Assembly: GCF_945957355.1 (NCBI RefSeq)
Contig: NZ_CAMFKM010000014.1
Coordinates: forward strand, 62,001-126,000
Source of the DNA: an uncultured Reyranella sp.
GTDB taxonomy: Bacteria; Pseudomonadota; Alphaproteobacteria; Reyranellales; Reyranellaceae
Reading direction: 5' to 3'
DNA: 64,000 nucleotides
A model generated the notes under the pieces. That model was not told the origin of the DNA. It made no database searches and saw only the letters and a program-made list of their open reading frames with translations. The position numbers and the translations under genes are program-made. The stretch's first letter is position 1. Each line of letters starts with the position of its first letter. Of the stretch, positions 8,386 through 17,814 are shown piece after piece.

Positions 8386-8961
8386 ATGACACAGGCGCCG
8401 TCCATCCGCGACATCATCGATTTCTGGTTCCTGCCGCTCGGCCATCCCGATCACGGCAAGCCGCGCGACATCTGGTGGCGGAGCACGCCGGAATTCGATG
8501 TGGAGACCGTCGGCCGCTTCGGCGCCGCGATCGAACGGGCGATCGCGGGTGAGCTCGATGCCTGGAAGGATTCCCCGGAGGGCGCGCTGGCGCTGATCCT
8601 GCTCTGCGACCAGTTCACCCGGAATTGTTTCCGCAAGACGGCGCGGGCTTTCGCCGGCGACGCCAAGGCCATCGATATCGCGCGCTACGCGCTGGCGCGC
8701 TTCTATCCGTCGGTGTTCCCCGTCGACATGCGGCTGTTCTTCTACATGCCGTTCGGTCACAGCGAGCATCTCGCCGACCAGCAATTCGCCTGCGCCCTGT
8801 TCGAGACGATCGGCGGCGAGGACAACATCAAGTCGGCCCACGAACATCGCGACGTCGTCGCCCGCTTCGGCCGCTTCCCCCACCGCAACGAGGTACTGGG
8901 CCGCAACACCACGGCCGAGGAGCTCGAATATCTGAAGAACGCAAACCGGTATGGGCAGTAG
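8386..8961 (+). CDS. DUF924 family protein
   Basis: A 191-residue soluble protein. It opens with the DUF924 pattern IIDFWFLPLGHPDHGKPRDIWWRSTPEFD and contains LALILLCDQFTRNCFRKTARAFAGDAKA and MRLFFYMPFGHSEHLADQ, which are the conserved blocks of the family (TPR-like helical fold). It ends with the family's FGRFPHRNEVLGRNTTAEELEYL. Biochemical function is not established. It is transcribed divergently from the sulfatase, 47 bases apart, and converges on the macrodomain gene. Confidence 0.9.
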   Translation: MTQAPSIRDIIDFWFLPLGHPDHGKPRDIWWRSTPEFDVETVGRFGAAIERAIAGELDAWKDSPEGALALILLCDQFTRNCFRKTARAFAGDAKAIDIARYALARFYPSVFPVDMRLFFYMPFGHSEHLADQQFACALFETIGGEDNIKSAHEHRDVVARFGRFPHRNEVLGRNTTAEELEYLKNANRYGQ

Positions 8962-8996
8962 CTGCGCCCTCCGGCCGGGACGACGGATACTCTCTC

Positions 8997-9491
8997 TTAT
9001 CCGCCCAGGATCTCGCGATAGAAGTCAGCGGTCGCGGTGTCGAAGCAACAGAAGATCACGCGCTCGGGCATGCCGATCAGGCGGACCTCGCGGACCGCGA
9101 TCTCGGCCGCGGCTTCCTTCGGGTAGCCGTAGATGCCGGTCGAGATGGCGGGAAAGGCCATGCTTTCGAGCCCTTCCACGACCGCCAGCGCCAGCGAATT
9201 GCGATAGCAGCGGGCCAGCAGTTCGGGCTCGCCCTGCGTGCCGCCGCGCCAGACCGGACCGACTGTGTGAATGACGCGTCGTGCCTTGAGGCGGTAACCG
9301 CTGGTGATCCTGGCTTCGCCGGTGGGGCAACCGCCCAGGGTGCGGCATTCGGCCAGGAGTTCCGGCCCGGCAGCGCGGTGGATCGCGCCGTCGACGCCAC
9401 CTCCGCCCAGCAGGCTCTCGTTGGCGGCGTTGACGATGGCATCGACGTCGAGGCGCGTGATGTCGCCCTCGACGATGTCGATGCGGCTCAT
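8997..9491 (-). CDS. Macrodomain protein, O-acetyl-ADP-ribose deacetylase-like
   Basis: A 164-residue single-domain protein: MSRIDIVEGDITRLDVDAI, then VNAANESLLGGGGVDGAIHRAAG, the ADP-ribose-binding loop of the MacroD/YmdB class with the catalytic Asn/Asp region. ARRVIHTVGPVW and FPAISTGIYGYP, the diphosphate-binding loop, come later. Members hydrolyse O-acetyl-ADP-ribose or remove ADP-ribose from proteins. The ATG at 9491 lies four bases after the stop of the DUF882 gene on the same strand, so the two are probably co-transcribed. Confidence 0.9.
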   Translation of the reverse strand: MSRIDIVEGDITRLDVDAIVNAANESLLGGGGVDGAIHRAAGPELLAECRTLGGCPTGEARITSGYRLKARRVIHTVGPVWRGGTQGEPELLARCYRNSLALAVVEGLESMAFPAISTGIYGYPKEAAAEIAVREVRLIGMPERVIFCCFDTATADFYREILGG

Positions 9492-9495
9492 CTTT

Positions 9496-10254
9496 TTACC
9501 AGTAGCGGACCGGACCGGTGTCGATGTGAACGAAGCCGGAGCGCGGGTAGAAGCCGACGCCGCCCATGTTGAGCGAACGCGCAGCCTGGCGGATGCGGAA
9601 CACCGGGACGCCCGGGAAGCGGATGTCCATGGCGTTGCCGTTGATGTGCTGGCTGTCGCGCGCCACGCCGCGGCTGACGCTGGCCAGCCAGGCATTGCTC
9701 TCGGCCGAGCGGAAGGCCGAGAGGACCTCGATCTGGCCGTCGTAGCCGGAGATACGGGCGGTGTGCCACAGCACATCGAACAGCAGCGGGTCCATCTCGG
9801 TCGTGCCGGCGTCGCGGCTGTCGCGCAGGAACTGGTTGAGCTGGTCCAGAGCGCTGCGGTGATAGGAGCCGTTCGACCAGTAGGTGACCGTCAGCTCTTC
9901 CTTGGTGTTGAAATTCACGAGGCTCAGGCTGCGCGGGCTGGACAGGTCGAGATCGGGCGTCGGAACCGGCGCGGCCAGGGCGGCAGCTGGCGCGAAGCCG
10001 CCGTAGCGGGACGCAAGCATCTTCTGCTTCGTGGCGGGCGGTACCTTCTTCTGCTGGGCTGCAACCTTCTGCACGTTCGCCGATTTGGCGGGTGCCGCGG
10101 TCGTCTTCTTCGTGGTAGCGGTGGCTGCGGTCTTCGTAGTCGCGGTAGCGGCGGTCTTGACCTTGGGGGCGGTCGAAGCCCCCGTATTGGTTTGGGCGAA
10201 GCCGGTGCCGGCAAATGCCAACAGTGTCGCCAGGCTCAGTACAAAACTACGCAT
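9496..10254 (-). CDS. Secreted DUF882/YcbK-like M15 family peptidase
   Basis: A 252-residue protein with a clear signal peptide (MRSFVLSLATLLAFAGTGFA), a low-complexity Thr/Lys/Ala linker at about 25-85 (repeats of KTAATATTK type), and a C-terminal DUF882 domain. The domain has SAFRSAESNAWL, SQHINGNAMDIRFPG (metal-binding His and Asp) and GFVHIDTGPVRYW (third ligand His). DUF882 proteins resemble zinc D-Ala-D-Ala carboxypeptidases of peptidase family M15. The likely site of action is periplasmic peptidoglycan. It lies directly upstream of the macrodomain gene. Confidence 0.85.
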   Translation of the reverse strand: MRSFVLSLATLLAFAGTGFAQTNTGASTAPKVKTAATATTKTAATATTKKTTAAPAKSANVQKVAAQQKKVPPATKQKMLASRYGGFAPAAALAAPVPTPDLDLSSPRSLSLVNFNTKEELTVTYWSNGSYHRSALDQLNQFLRDSRDAGTTEMDPLLFDVLWHTARISGYDGQIEVLSAFRSAESNAWLASVSRGVARDSQHINGNAMDIRFPGVPVFRIRQAARSLNMGGVGFYPRSGFVHIDTGPVRYW

Positions 10255-10296
10255 CCCTGCCCCGGTGTTGTTGCATTTTTGTCACAGACACCTTTA

Positions 10297-11703
10297 TCAG
10301 AGACCCATTCTCGACTCAAAGTTAAATTCCTGTTCCCGGCTCACGGCCAGCCCGACCACCTCACCCACCATGCAAAGAGTCGGTCCGTTCAGGAACGCCC
10401 GCTGCGCCTGCCGATCGATGGTGGCCAGGGTGCCGATGATGCGCCGTTCGCGGTCAGTCGTGCCGTTTTCGATCAATGCCACGGGAGTAGAGGCCGGAAG
10501 GCCGTGCGACACGAGCTGTGAAGCGATCTGAGGGAGTGCCCCCGCTCCCATGTAGATGACGACGGTCTGCCGCGGGCGGGAGAGCATCTTCCAGTCGAGA
10601 TCGACCGTGCCGTTCTTCAGGTGGCCTGTGACCAGCACACAGGCCTGGGCATGGTCGCGATGGGTGAGCGGAATCCCCGCGCTCGAGGCGCACCCCAGGG
10701 CGGCCGTGACCCCCGGCACCACCTCGACGGCCACACCCGCCTTGACCAGCGCTTCGACCTCCTCGCCGCCCCGGCCGAACACGAACGGGTCGCCGCCTTT
10801 AAGCCGCACCACGCTCTTGCCCGCGCGGGCCAGCGCCACGAGTCGATCGTTGATTTCCGGCTGCGGCACGCAATGATTCGCCCGGCGCTTGCCGACATAG
10901 ACACGCTCGGCATCGCGGCGCGCCAGCGACAGGATCTCGTCCGAAACCAGCCGGTCGTAGACCAGGACGTCGGCGCGCTGCAGTAGGCGATGCGCCTTGA
11001 GGGTGAGAAGATCGGGATCGCCCGGTCCGGCACCCACGAGATGGACCATGCCGGCCGCTGGACTCTCGCTGCGCGCACTGTCGAGCAGGCGAATCAGCTC
11101 GCGGCGCGCGCCGATCTCGTCGCCGGCGAGGGCGAGTTCACCGACCTGGCCTTCGAACACGCGATCCCAGAAGCGGCGCCGCGCCCGCGGCACGACGAGG
11201 GTGCGGCGGACCTGTTCACGAAAAATCTCGGCGAAGCGCGCCAACCGTCCCAGCGCCGCCGGCAGGCTGCGTTCGATCTCGGCGCGGATGCGGCGCGCAA
11301 GCGCCGGCGCGGTGCCGCCGGTCGAGACCGCGATGGTGATCGGCGAGCGGTCGATGATCGCCGGCATGATGAAGCTCGACAAAGCGGGGCGGTCGACGAC
11401 GTTGACCGGAACACAGCGCCGCTGCGCGGCCGCGGACACGCGCGCCTCGATCGACTCGTCCTCCGAAGCCACGATGACCAGCGACATGCCTTCGAGGTCG
11501 CTTTCGTCGAACGAGCGACCGGCCCAGGAGACCCGTCCCTCGGCGATGAACTGGGCCACCTCGCCATCGACTGTCTCGGCGATGAGCGAGACCTGCGCGC
11601 CGGCCTTGAGCAGCAGTTCCGCCTTGCGCGCGGCCGCATCGGCGCCACCGACGACCAGCGCACGGCGGCCCTGCAGCGACAGGAAGAGCGGGAAGGTCTG
11701 CAT
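10297..11703 (-). CDS. cysG: Siroheme synthase CysG (trifunctional)
   Basis: A 468-residue fusion. Residues 1 to about 210 form the precorrin-2 dehydrogenase/ferrochelatase half, with LQGRRALVVGGADAAARKAELLLKAGA binding NAD and FIMPAIIDRSPITIAVSTGGTAP. Residues 215-468 form uroporphyrinogen-III C-methyltransferase, with VHLVGAGPGDPDLLTLKAHRLL, VVRLKGGDPFVFGRGGEE and GIPLTHRD. It makes siroheme for the NirA nitrite reductase encoded upstream. The ATG at 11703 overlaps the nasA stop (TAATG), so it is the last gene of the nas operon and probably translationally coupled. Length and domain order match standard CysG. Confidence 0.95.
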   Translation of the reverse strand: MQTFPLFLSLQGRRALVVGGADAAARKAELLLKAGAQVSLIAETVDGEVAQFIAEGRVSWAGRSFDESDLEGMSLVIVASEDESIEARVSAAAQRRCVPVNVVDRPALSSFIMPAIIDRSPITIAVSTGGTAPALARRIRAEIERSLPAALGRLARFAEIFREQVRRTLVVPRARRRFWDRVFEGQVGELALAGDEIGARRELIRLLDSARSESPAAGMVHLVGAGPGDPDLLTLKAHRLLQRADVLVYDRLVSDEILSLARRDAERVYVGKRRANHCVPQPEINDRLVALARAGKSVVRLKGGDPFVFGRGGEEVEALVKAGVAVEVVPGVTAALGCASSAGIPLTHRDHAQACVLVTGHLKNGTVDLDWKMLSRPRQTVVIYMGAGALPQIASQLVSHGLPASTPVALIENGTTDRERRIIGTLATIDRQAQRAFLNGPTLCMVGEVVGLAVSREQEFNFESRMGL

Positions 11704-14309
11704 TAGGCGGCCCTCACGTGGCGCGCCGCACGCAGCAGTGCGCGGATCTCGGGACGGCAGGAACCGCAATTCGTCCCGGCCTGCGTGGTCGCGCCGATCG
11801 CCGCGAGCGAGGTTGCGCCATCGGCGATGGCTGCCTCGACGGCGCCACAGGATATGCCGAAACAGGCGCAGAGTTCGCCGCCGCGATGCATGTCCGTGCC
11901 GCCGTGCAGCAACGCGTCGCGCTGCTCCGTCGTGAGGCGATTCAGCGCCATGAACGGCGCGAAGCGATCTCGTGCGTCGGCCTGGTACGTCGACCCCAAC
12001 GCCATCACAGCTTCGACCCGGCCATCGCTGACGACCGCGCCGACTCCGTTGTCACCGTCGAGCCATGGGCCAGGGTTGGTCGTCCGCACAGCTGCGGACA
12101 ACGTTCGTTGTGCAACCGCGAAAGGCTGGTCGCCGGCAACGACGTAGGCGTGATAGCCGGCGCCCCTGATTCGCACCCAGTAAGAAATCTCCGGCAGCAT
12201 GATCGGGCGACGAGCGAGAATCGTGCCATGCCAATGCATATCAACCCGACGGATTTCGACCGGCGTATGTTTCAGCTCCGGCTGACCGGAAAGGGGGTCG
12301 ACCGCGGGATTCACCGCAGCATTGATTCGACCCGCGCGACTCAGCTGGGCCGTCCAGTGCATCGGCGCAAAGGCCTGGCCGAGACTTACCGAATCGGTCA
12401 CATGGACACGCAGAACGCCACGCCCCCAGCCGCTCCTCACTTCGGCGATGTCGCCGTCGACAAGGCCTCGCACCGAGGCATCGCGTGGATGCACCTCGAT
12501 CATGGGCTCCGGGCGATGACCGGCGAGGCGCACCGACTTCCCGGTACGCGTCATCGTATGCCATTGGTCGCGCACGCGGCCGGTGTTGAGGATCAGCGGC
12601 CGCTCTTCATCGGGTGCATTCACCGGCGCACGCGGCATCGTGGCAATGAAGCGAGCGCGACGGTCGGCGTGGAAGAAGGCACCGTCGCCGAAGAAGCGTC
12701 TGTCGGCCGCGCGCCCCCAGACGAACGGCTGCAAGGCTTGGTAGGCCGCATCGTCGATCGAGGCGCAGGCGCCGATGTCGAAGTCGCGCGTGCCCGCATT
12801 CTCGAATCCGGAAAGAGCCGCGTGCTCGCGAAAGATGTCGGCGACACCCCGCCATGCGAAGGCTTCGCCATGACCCAGGCGTCGCGCGACCTCGGCGAGG
12901 ATCCACCAGTCCTGCTTCGCTTCGCCTGGCGGCGGCAGGAAAGGCCGTTGCCGCGAGATACCGCGTTCGGAGTTGGTCACCGTGCCGTCCTTCTCGGCCC
13001 AGGCGAGCGCCGGCAAGCGGATGCGGCAGGTGTCGACCGTGTCGCTGGCACGGATCGCCTCGGAGACGATGGAGAGTTCGCATCCGCGCAAAGCCTCGCG
13101 CACGGCATCGGCATCGGGAAGGCTGGCGACCGGATTGGTCGCCATGATCCACACCGCCTTGATGCGCCCGGCGCGCACGGCCTCGAACAGGTCGACCGCC
13201 TTCAAGCCGGGCTTCGTCGCCATGTGCGGGGCCCCCCAGAAGCGGGCGACCCTATCGATCTCGACCGGGCCGAAATCCATGTGGGCGGCGAGCGCATTGG
13301 AAAGCGCGCCGACCTCGCGGCCGCCCATCGCGTTAGGCTGCCCGGTGATGGAGAAAGGTCCCATGCCCGGCCGGCCGATGCGGCCGGTCAGCAGGTGGCA
13401 GTTGATCAGCGCGTTCACCTTGTCGACGCCGGCGCTCGACTGGTTCACACCCTGGGAATAGAGCGTCACGACCTTCTCGGTCCGGGCGAACAAGTCGAGG
13501 AAGGTGGCGAGGTCGGCCGGCGGCAGGCCACAGGCAGCGGCATCCGTTGCACGCGCCGCGTCAAGGGCGTCGCCCAGGCCCGACGTGTGCTGTTCCACGA
13601 AACGACGATCGGCCATGCCCCGTTCCGCGAGGCTGGCCAGCAGCACATTGAACAGCGCCACGTCGCTGCCGGGCTTCAGGGCGAGATGAAGATCGGCGAT
13701 GTCGCAGGTCTCCGTGCGGCGCGGATCGACGACCACGACCTTCATCGAGGGCCGCACGCGCCGGGCCGCCTCCAGCCGCTGGAACAGCACGGGATGGCAC
13801 CAGGCAAGATTGCTGCCGACCAGCACCACGAGATCGGCCCGCTCGAAATCCTCGTAGAGGCCGGGCACCGTGTCGCTGCCGAAGGCGCGCTTGTGACCGG
13901 CCACCGACGAGGCCATGCAGAGGCGCGAATTGGTGTCGATGTTGGCGGTGCCGAGGAAGCCTTTGATCAGCTTGTTGGCGGCGTAGTAGTCCTCGGTCAG
14001 CAACTGGCCGGAAACATAGAAGGCAACGGCCTCGGGCCCGTGCGCCTCGATCGTTTGCCGCAAGCCCTCCGCCACAGTATCGAGCGCGACCTCCCAGGAG
14101 ACGCGCTGGCCATCGATCTCGGGATGCAGCAGGCGATCCTCGAGCGACAAGGTCTCGCCCAGCGCCGCGCCTTTCGAGCACAGCCGCCCCTGATTGGCGG
14201 GATGGTCATGGTCGCCTTCGACGGCAGCGCCGCCCTTCCCGTCCGGCGTCGCAACGATGCCGCATCCGACACCGCAGTAAGGGCAGGTCGAGCGGACGCC
14301 GGTCGTCAT
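11703..14309 (-). CDS. nasA: Assimilatory nitrate reductase catalytic subunit
   Basis: An 868-residue molybdopterin oxidoreductase. An N-terminal [4Fe-4S] motif (C9-x2-C12-x3-C16, then C44) precedes the Mo-bis-MGD domains. Seen are SRLCMASSVAGHKRAFGSDTVPG with the probable Mo-ligand Cys, the NQSSAGVDKVNALINCHLLTGRIGRPG block and a C-terminal molydopterin dinucleotide-binding domain. The last 60 residues hold a BFD-like [2Fe-2S] motif (CACFGISCG, later CGSCRPEI), as in Klebsiella NasA. It reduces nitrate to nitrite in the cytoplasm. The start at 14309 is the ATG before TTGVRSTCPYC; upstream codons lie in a repeat. A 112-base repeat separates it from the reductase gene upstream, and cysG follows with an overlap. 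Confidence 0.95.
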   Translation of the reverse strand: MTTGVRSTCPYCGVGCGIVATPDGKGGAAVEGDHDHPANQGRLCSKGAALGETLSLEDRLLHPEIDGQRVSWEVALDTVAEGLRQTIEAHGPEAVAFYVSGQLLTEDYYAANKLIKGFLGTANIDTNSRLCMASSVAGHKRAFGSDTVPGLYEDFERADLVVLVGSNLAWCHPVLFQRLEAARRVRPSMKVVVVDPRRTETCDIADLHLALKPGSDVALFNVLLASLAERGMADRRFVEQHTSGLGDALDAARATDAAACGLPPADLATFLDLFARTEKVVTLYSQGVNQSSAGVDKVNALINCHLLTGRIGRPGMGPFSITGQPNAMGGREVGALSNALAAHMDFGPVEIDRVARFWGAPHMATKPGLKAVDLFEAVRAGRIKAVWIMATNPVASLPDADAVREALRGCELSIVSEAIRASDTVDTCRIRLPALAWAEKDGTVTNSERGISRQRPFLPPPGEAKQDWWILAEVARRLGHGEAFAWRGVADIFREHAALSGFENAGTRDFDIGACASIDDAAYQALQPFVWGRAADRRFFGDGAFFHADRRARFIATMPRAPVNAPDEERPLILNTGRVRDQWHTMTRTGKSVRLAGHRPEPMIEVHPRDASVRGLVDGDIAEVRSGWGRGVLRVHVTDSVSLGQAFAPMHWTAQLSRAGRINAAVNPAVDPLSGQPELKHTPVEIRRVDMHWHGTILARRPIMLPEISYWVRIRGAGYHAYVVAGDQPFAVAQRTLSAAVRTTNPGPWLDGDNGVGAVVSDGRVEAVMALGSTYQADARDRFAPFMALNRLTTEQRDALLHGGTDMHRGGELCACFGISCGAVEAAIADGATSLAAIGATTQAGTNCGSCRPEIRALLRAARHVRAA

Positions 14310-14323
14310 GACGACATCCACAA

Positions 14324-14435
14324 CCTCACCCTGAGGAGCAGTCCGCAGGAGTGCGTCTCGAAGGGTGGGCACGCGCACCACGTCCTTTGCCCATCCTTCG
14401 AGACGCCGTGCTGCGCACGGCTCCTCAGGATGAGG
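14324..14435. repeat. Dispersed inverted-repeat element, copy A
   Basis: Two related arms of about 45 bases in opposite orientation: the first begins CTCACCCTGAGGAGC and ends CGTCTCGAAGGGTGGGC, and the second begins GCCCATCCTTCGAGACG and ends GCTCCTCAGGATGAGG. Each arm has its own short internal palindrome. The same element recurs at 42497-42602 and, with arms in the opposite order, at 53394-53513. Here it separates nasA from the reductase gene within the operon and could act as an RNA hairpin in the message. It resembles the palindromic intergenic repeats common in alphaproteobacteria. Confidence 0.9.
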
Positions 14436-14459
14436 GATTCAATTTCAGGGCGACCGCCG

Positions 14460-16031
14460 CTAGTAGACATCGCGCTGATACCGGCCGGCCTTTGCAAGGC
14501 CGTCAAGCCAGGCTTTTGCCTCGGCCGCGCTCTTGCCGCCCTCACGGGCCGCAATATCGAGCAGTGCCGTCTCGACGTCCTTGGCCATGCGCTTGGCGTC
14601 GCCGCAGACATAGAAGTGTGCGCCCTGCTCGAACCACGCCCAGAGTTCGGCGGCGTTCTCGCGCATGCGGGTCTGAACGTAGATTTTCTCGACCTGGTCG
14701 CGTGAGAAGGCAAGGTCCAGGCGCGACAGCACGCCCCGGCGCTGCCAGTCCACGATCTGGTCCTCGTAGAGGAAATCCGTCCCGCGCTTCTGATCGCCGA
14801 AGAACAGCCAGTTCTTCCCCTTCGCGCCGCGCGCGTCGCGCTCCTCCAGGAAGGCGCGGAACGGCGCGATGCCGGTGCCCGGCCCGACCATGATGGCGGG
14901 CGCCATATCGTCGGCGGGCGGCGCGAAGCCGTGGGCCTTCTGCACGAACACCGGAATGACATCGCCAGGCTTGGCGAAGTCAGCGAGATAGCACGAACCG
15001 ATACCGGTGCGGGTGCGATCGTTGGTGTCCCAGCGCACGGCCGACACGGTGAGATGGACTTCCCCCGGATGCGCCTTGGGCGACGAGGCGATCGAGTAGA
15101 GCCGCGGCTGCAGCCGGTCGAGCGACTTCAACAGGCCCGGCAGAGAGGGCGAGACCGAGGGAAAGGCCTGCAACAGGTCGAGCAGGTCAGCCTCCGCCAG
15201 TTCGGGCGGTCCCTCGCCCGACGCCAGCGCCTGGAGCTTGAGCGCCTCTTCGCCGTCGAAGGCGCGACTCGCCAGGAACAGCATGCATTCGTCGCTTGGC
15301 CGCGCGATGTCGACCTTGCTGAGCAACGCCTGCCGTAGCGGCAATGCCTCGTGATCGATCCCCACCATCTCCTCGCCCGTTGCGCCGAGGCGATCGAGCA
15401 CCGCCTGCACCAGCTGCGGGTTCTTGCGGGCGAAGACGCCGAGACTGTCACCGGCTTCGTAGGTGATGTCACTTGCCGAGAGGTCGAGCACGACGTGCCG
15501 CACGTCTTTCTCCGAACCCGGACGGTTCAGGGGATGGGCGTCGACAAGCGTGGCGAGGGCCGGCCGATCGCGTGAGAAGCCCACCGGACCGGCGGCCCTC
15601 ACCGCCGGCGCGGCCACGGCCGGACCGTCCCGCATCGGCTCCAGTGCGGCGACCAGCTCCTTCACCTTGCGCTGCGTCTCCTTGCCGCCCGGCACGCAGC
15701 GGCCCGTGTCGGCCTCGGCGCCGGACCACACCGCCTCGGCATAGGTCTGGCAGAGATAGCCGCACTGGCCGCAATCGAGTTGGGCCATTGCAGCCATGAG
15801 CTGCCGTTCGGGCTTGCTGTCCTTTGCGAGATCCAGCCGCTCCGTGAGCGACAGAGCGGCATCGTGCCAGGGGAAATCCTCGGGCTCGGCGGGCTCCGAC
15901 AGCCCCTCGTCCGCACCGCCGCCGCTCACGCCGAGATAGGCGGCAAAGAAGCCGTTCAGCCAGGCGCGCTGTTCCGTCGAGAACGGCGCGTTCTCCGGGA
16001 TGATCTGCGGGATCGGCGAGATTGCGTTCAT
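14460..16031 (-). CDS. NADPH-dependent FNR-type reductase with N-terminal [4Fe-4S] domain (sulfite reductase alpha-like)
   Basis: A 523-residue protein. Residues around 90-135 carry DCGQCGYLCQTYAEAV and a later C, a Cx2Cx3C plus C [4Fe-4S] arrangement like that of RnfB. From about 160 it is a CysJ/P450-reductase-type FAD domain (RLYSIASSP FAD motif, GIGSCYLADF) and an NADP domain (VGPGTGIAPFRAFLEER, WLFFGDQKR, HFYVCGDAKRMAKDVE, C-terminal Tyr). The FMN/flavodoxin domain of CysJ is absent and the Fe-S domain stands in its place. Position between nirA (ATGA overlap) and nasA suggests it feeds electrons to NirA, NasA or both. Electron partner is inferred. Confidence 0.85.
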   Translation of the reverse strand: MNAISPIPQIIPENAPFSTEQRAWLNGFFAAYLGVSGGGADEGLSEPAEPEDFPWHDAALSLTERLDLAKDSKPERQLMAAMAQLDCGQCGYLCQTYAEAVWSGAEADTGRCVPGGKETQRKVKELVAALEPMRDGPAVAAPAVRAAGPVGFSRDRPALATLVDAHPLNRPGSEKDVRHVVLDLSASDITYEAGDSLGVFARKNPQLVQAVLDRLGATGEEMVGIDHEALPLRQALLSKVDIARPSDECMLFLASRAFDGEEALKLQALASGEGPPELAEADLLDLLQAFPSVSPSLPGLLKSLDRLQPRLYSIASSPKAHPGEVHLTVSAVRWDTNDRTRTGIGSCYLADFAKPGDVIPVFVQKAHGFAPPADDMAPAIMVGPGTGIAPFRAFLEERDARGAKGKNWLFFGDQKRGTDFLYEDQIVDWQRRGVLSRLDLAFSRDQVEKIYVQTRMRENAAELWAWFEQGAHFYVCGDAKRMAKDVETALLDIAAREGGKSAAEAKAWLDGLAKAGRYQRDVY

Positions 16032-17812
16032 GCCGCCAGCGCCGAAACAGGGGCACGCTCCGCCAACTCGCGCAGAACCGGAATCTCGTGGCGGCGGCAG
16101 AATTCGAAAAACGATTCGGCCGGCCCCTGGCGATGCGCCAGATAGGCTCCAAGCAGCCTTTCGAGAAGCGGCGGCAGTTCGTCGAAGGCAATCGAGGTTG
16201 CATACTCCCGGGCCATCGCCTGCTCGGCCGTCGAAGCCGCGCCGCCGCCGATGAAGACATGGTAGCCCTCGACGCTGTCTTCGCCGCGTTCGACCTTGGC
16301 CGCGATCAGGCCGATGTCGCCGATATAGTGCTGGGCGCAGGAATGATGGCAGCCTGTCAGGTGGATGTTGATGGGCGTGTCGATGTCGAGCCGCACCTCG
16401 AGATAGTCCGCGAGCTTCAGCGCATGGCCCTTGGTGTTCGCGGCCGCGAACTTGCAGCCGGCATTGCCAGTGCAGGCCACCAGGCCGCGCCGGATGGCGC
16501 TCGCCTCGACGCCGAGGCCGAGGGCGGCGATGGCCGCGACGCAGACCCCGATGTCGCGATCCGCCACGTCGGAGATCAGGAGATTCTGCCACACGGTGAG
16601 GCGGATCGTGCCGCTGCCGAAGCGCTGCGCGATCTCGGCGATGCCGCACATCTGCTCCGACGTCACACGGCCCACCGGCAGCACGAGGCCGAGATAGTTG
16701 AGGCCCGGCTGCTTCTGGCGATGCACGCCGATATGGCCGTGCTTGTCGGCCAGCACCCGGGCGGTCACCTGCGCGCCGGCAGCCCGGCGCAGCTTCGCGC
16801 CATGTTCCTTCTCGACCGCGGCCACGAAGGCGTCACGCCCCATGCGGTCAATCACGTATTTCAGCCTCGCCTTCTGCCGGTTGGTGCGGTCGCCGTGGAT
16901 CGCGAAGGCTCGCACGACCGCGCCGGCCACCGGCACGCATTCTTCCGGCTTCAGCAGGACCCCGGTCTCGAAGGCGAAGTCGAGATGGCCGGTGATGCCG
17001 CCGAGCTGCAGGCGAAAATAGATGCCGGGCTCGAAGCCTTCGCCGCCCGTCACCTCGGTCGCGACGAAGCCGATATCGTTGGTGTCCTCCAGCACCGGCA
17101 CGCGCCCGCCGCCGTCGAAGGCAATGTTGAACTTGCGCGGCAGGCCGTACATCTCGCGATGATTGAGGATGTAGTGATGCATGGCACGGCACAGCGGCCG
17201 CGTGTCGTAGAGTTCCTGGCGGTCGATGCCGGCGGTCGGGCTGCCGGTGATGTTGCGGATATTGTCGGCGCCCGAGCCGCGCGCCGTCAGTCCGAGATCC
17301 TGCACGGCAAGCAACAGGTCGACGGCATGGCGCGCCGGAATTTCACGGATCTGCAGGTTAGCGCGGGTCGTCACGTCGGCATAGCCGCCGCCGAAGGCCT
17401 CCGCCGCGTCGGCGAGCCCACGCATCTGCCAGGCGTTCAGGATGCCGTTGGGAATGCGCAGCCGGCACATGAAAGAGTTCTCGGCCGGCGCAACGTAGAA
17501 GAGCCCGTGATACTTGGTGAGGAAGACGTCCATGCCCTTGGGGAACTGCCCGGCCTCGGCACGGCCCACCAGGTCGTCCCAGCGATCGAGCGGATGGCGC
17601 GCACGCTTGGCCGTCTCCTCGGCCACGAGCTTGCCGCCCGCGGCCATGGCACGGTCCTGGGCGGCCTGCTGCAGGGCGTCGGGACCGATCGGCTCGCCAA
17701 CCGGCGCCCCGGACGTGCGAGCCGTCAGTTTGTCGGCCGCCTTGCGCGCCTCGATGCCGCTGACGAAACCCTGCAGCCATTGCTTCTGAGCGTCGTCGAA
17801 TTCCTCGCTCAT
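16028..17812 (-). CDS. nirA: Ferredoxin-type nitrite reductase (siroheme, [4Fe-4S])
   Basis: A 594-residue member of the nitrite/sulfite reductase family, with duplicated ferrodoxin-like half-domains and C-terminal cluster/siroheme ligands CTGNAGCKF and TGCHHSCAQH (C-x5-C ... C-x3-C). TRANLQIREIPA and NIRNITGSPTAGID match the siroheme-binding blocks. It reduces nitrite to ammonium with six electrons. It lacks the NADH domain of NirB, so it needs an external donor, probably the reductase encoded next with a 4-base overlap. Start ATG 17812 follows GGGAGGT, and that Shine-Dalgarno lies in the arm of a strong hairpin (17815-17838). The N-terminal about 100 residues are a family-typical extension. 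Confidence 0.92.
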   Translation of the reverse strand: MSEEFDDAQKQWLQGFVSGIEARKAADKLTARTSGAPVGEPIGPDALQQAAQDRAMAAGGKLVAEETAKRARHPLDRWDDLVGRAEAGQFPKGMDVFLTKYHGLFYVAPAENSFMCRLRIPNGILNAWQMRGLADAAEAFGGGYADVTTRANLQIREIPARHAVDLLLAVQDLGLTARGSGADNIRNITGSPTAGIDRQELYDTRPLCRAMHHYILNHREMYGLPRKFNIAFDGGGRVPVLEDTNDIGFVATEVTGGEGFEPGIYFRLQLGGITGHLDFAFETGVLLKPEECVPVAGAVVRAFAIHGDRTNRQKARLKYVIDRMGRDAFVAAVEKEHGAKLRRAAGAQVTARVLADKHGHIGVHRQKQPGLNYLGLVLPVGRVTSEQMCGIAEIAQRFGSGTIRLTVWQNLLISDVADRDIGVCVAAIAALGLGVEASAIRRGLVACTGNAGCKFAAANTKGHALKLADYLEVRLDIDTPINIHLTGCHHSCAQHYIGDIGLIAAKVERGEDSVEGYHVFIGGGAASTAEQAMAREYATSIAFDELPPLLERLLGAYLAHRQGPAESFFEFCRRHEIPVLRELAERAPVSALAA

Positions 17813-17814
17813 GT

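Noticed and set aside
11718..14705. 995-codon open frame on the plus strand opposite nasA
   Set aside because: It is antisense to a motif-complete NasA, is rich in Arg/Gly/His/Ala of the kind produced by high-GC shadow frames, and has no recognisable domain.
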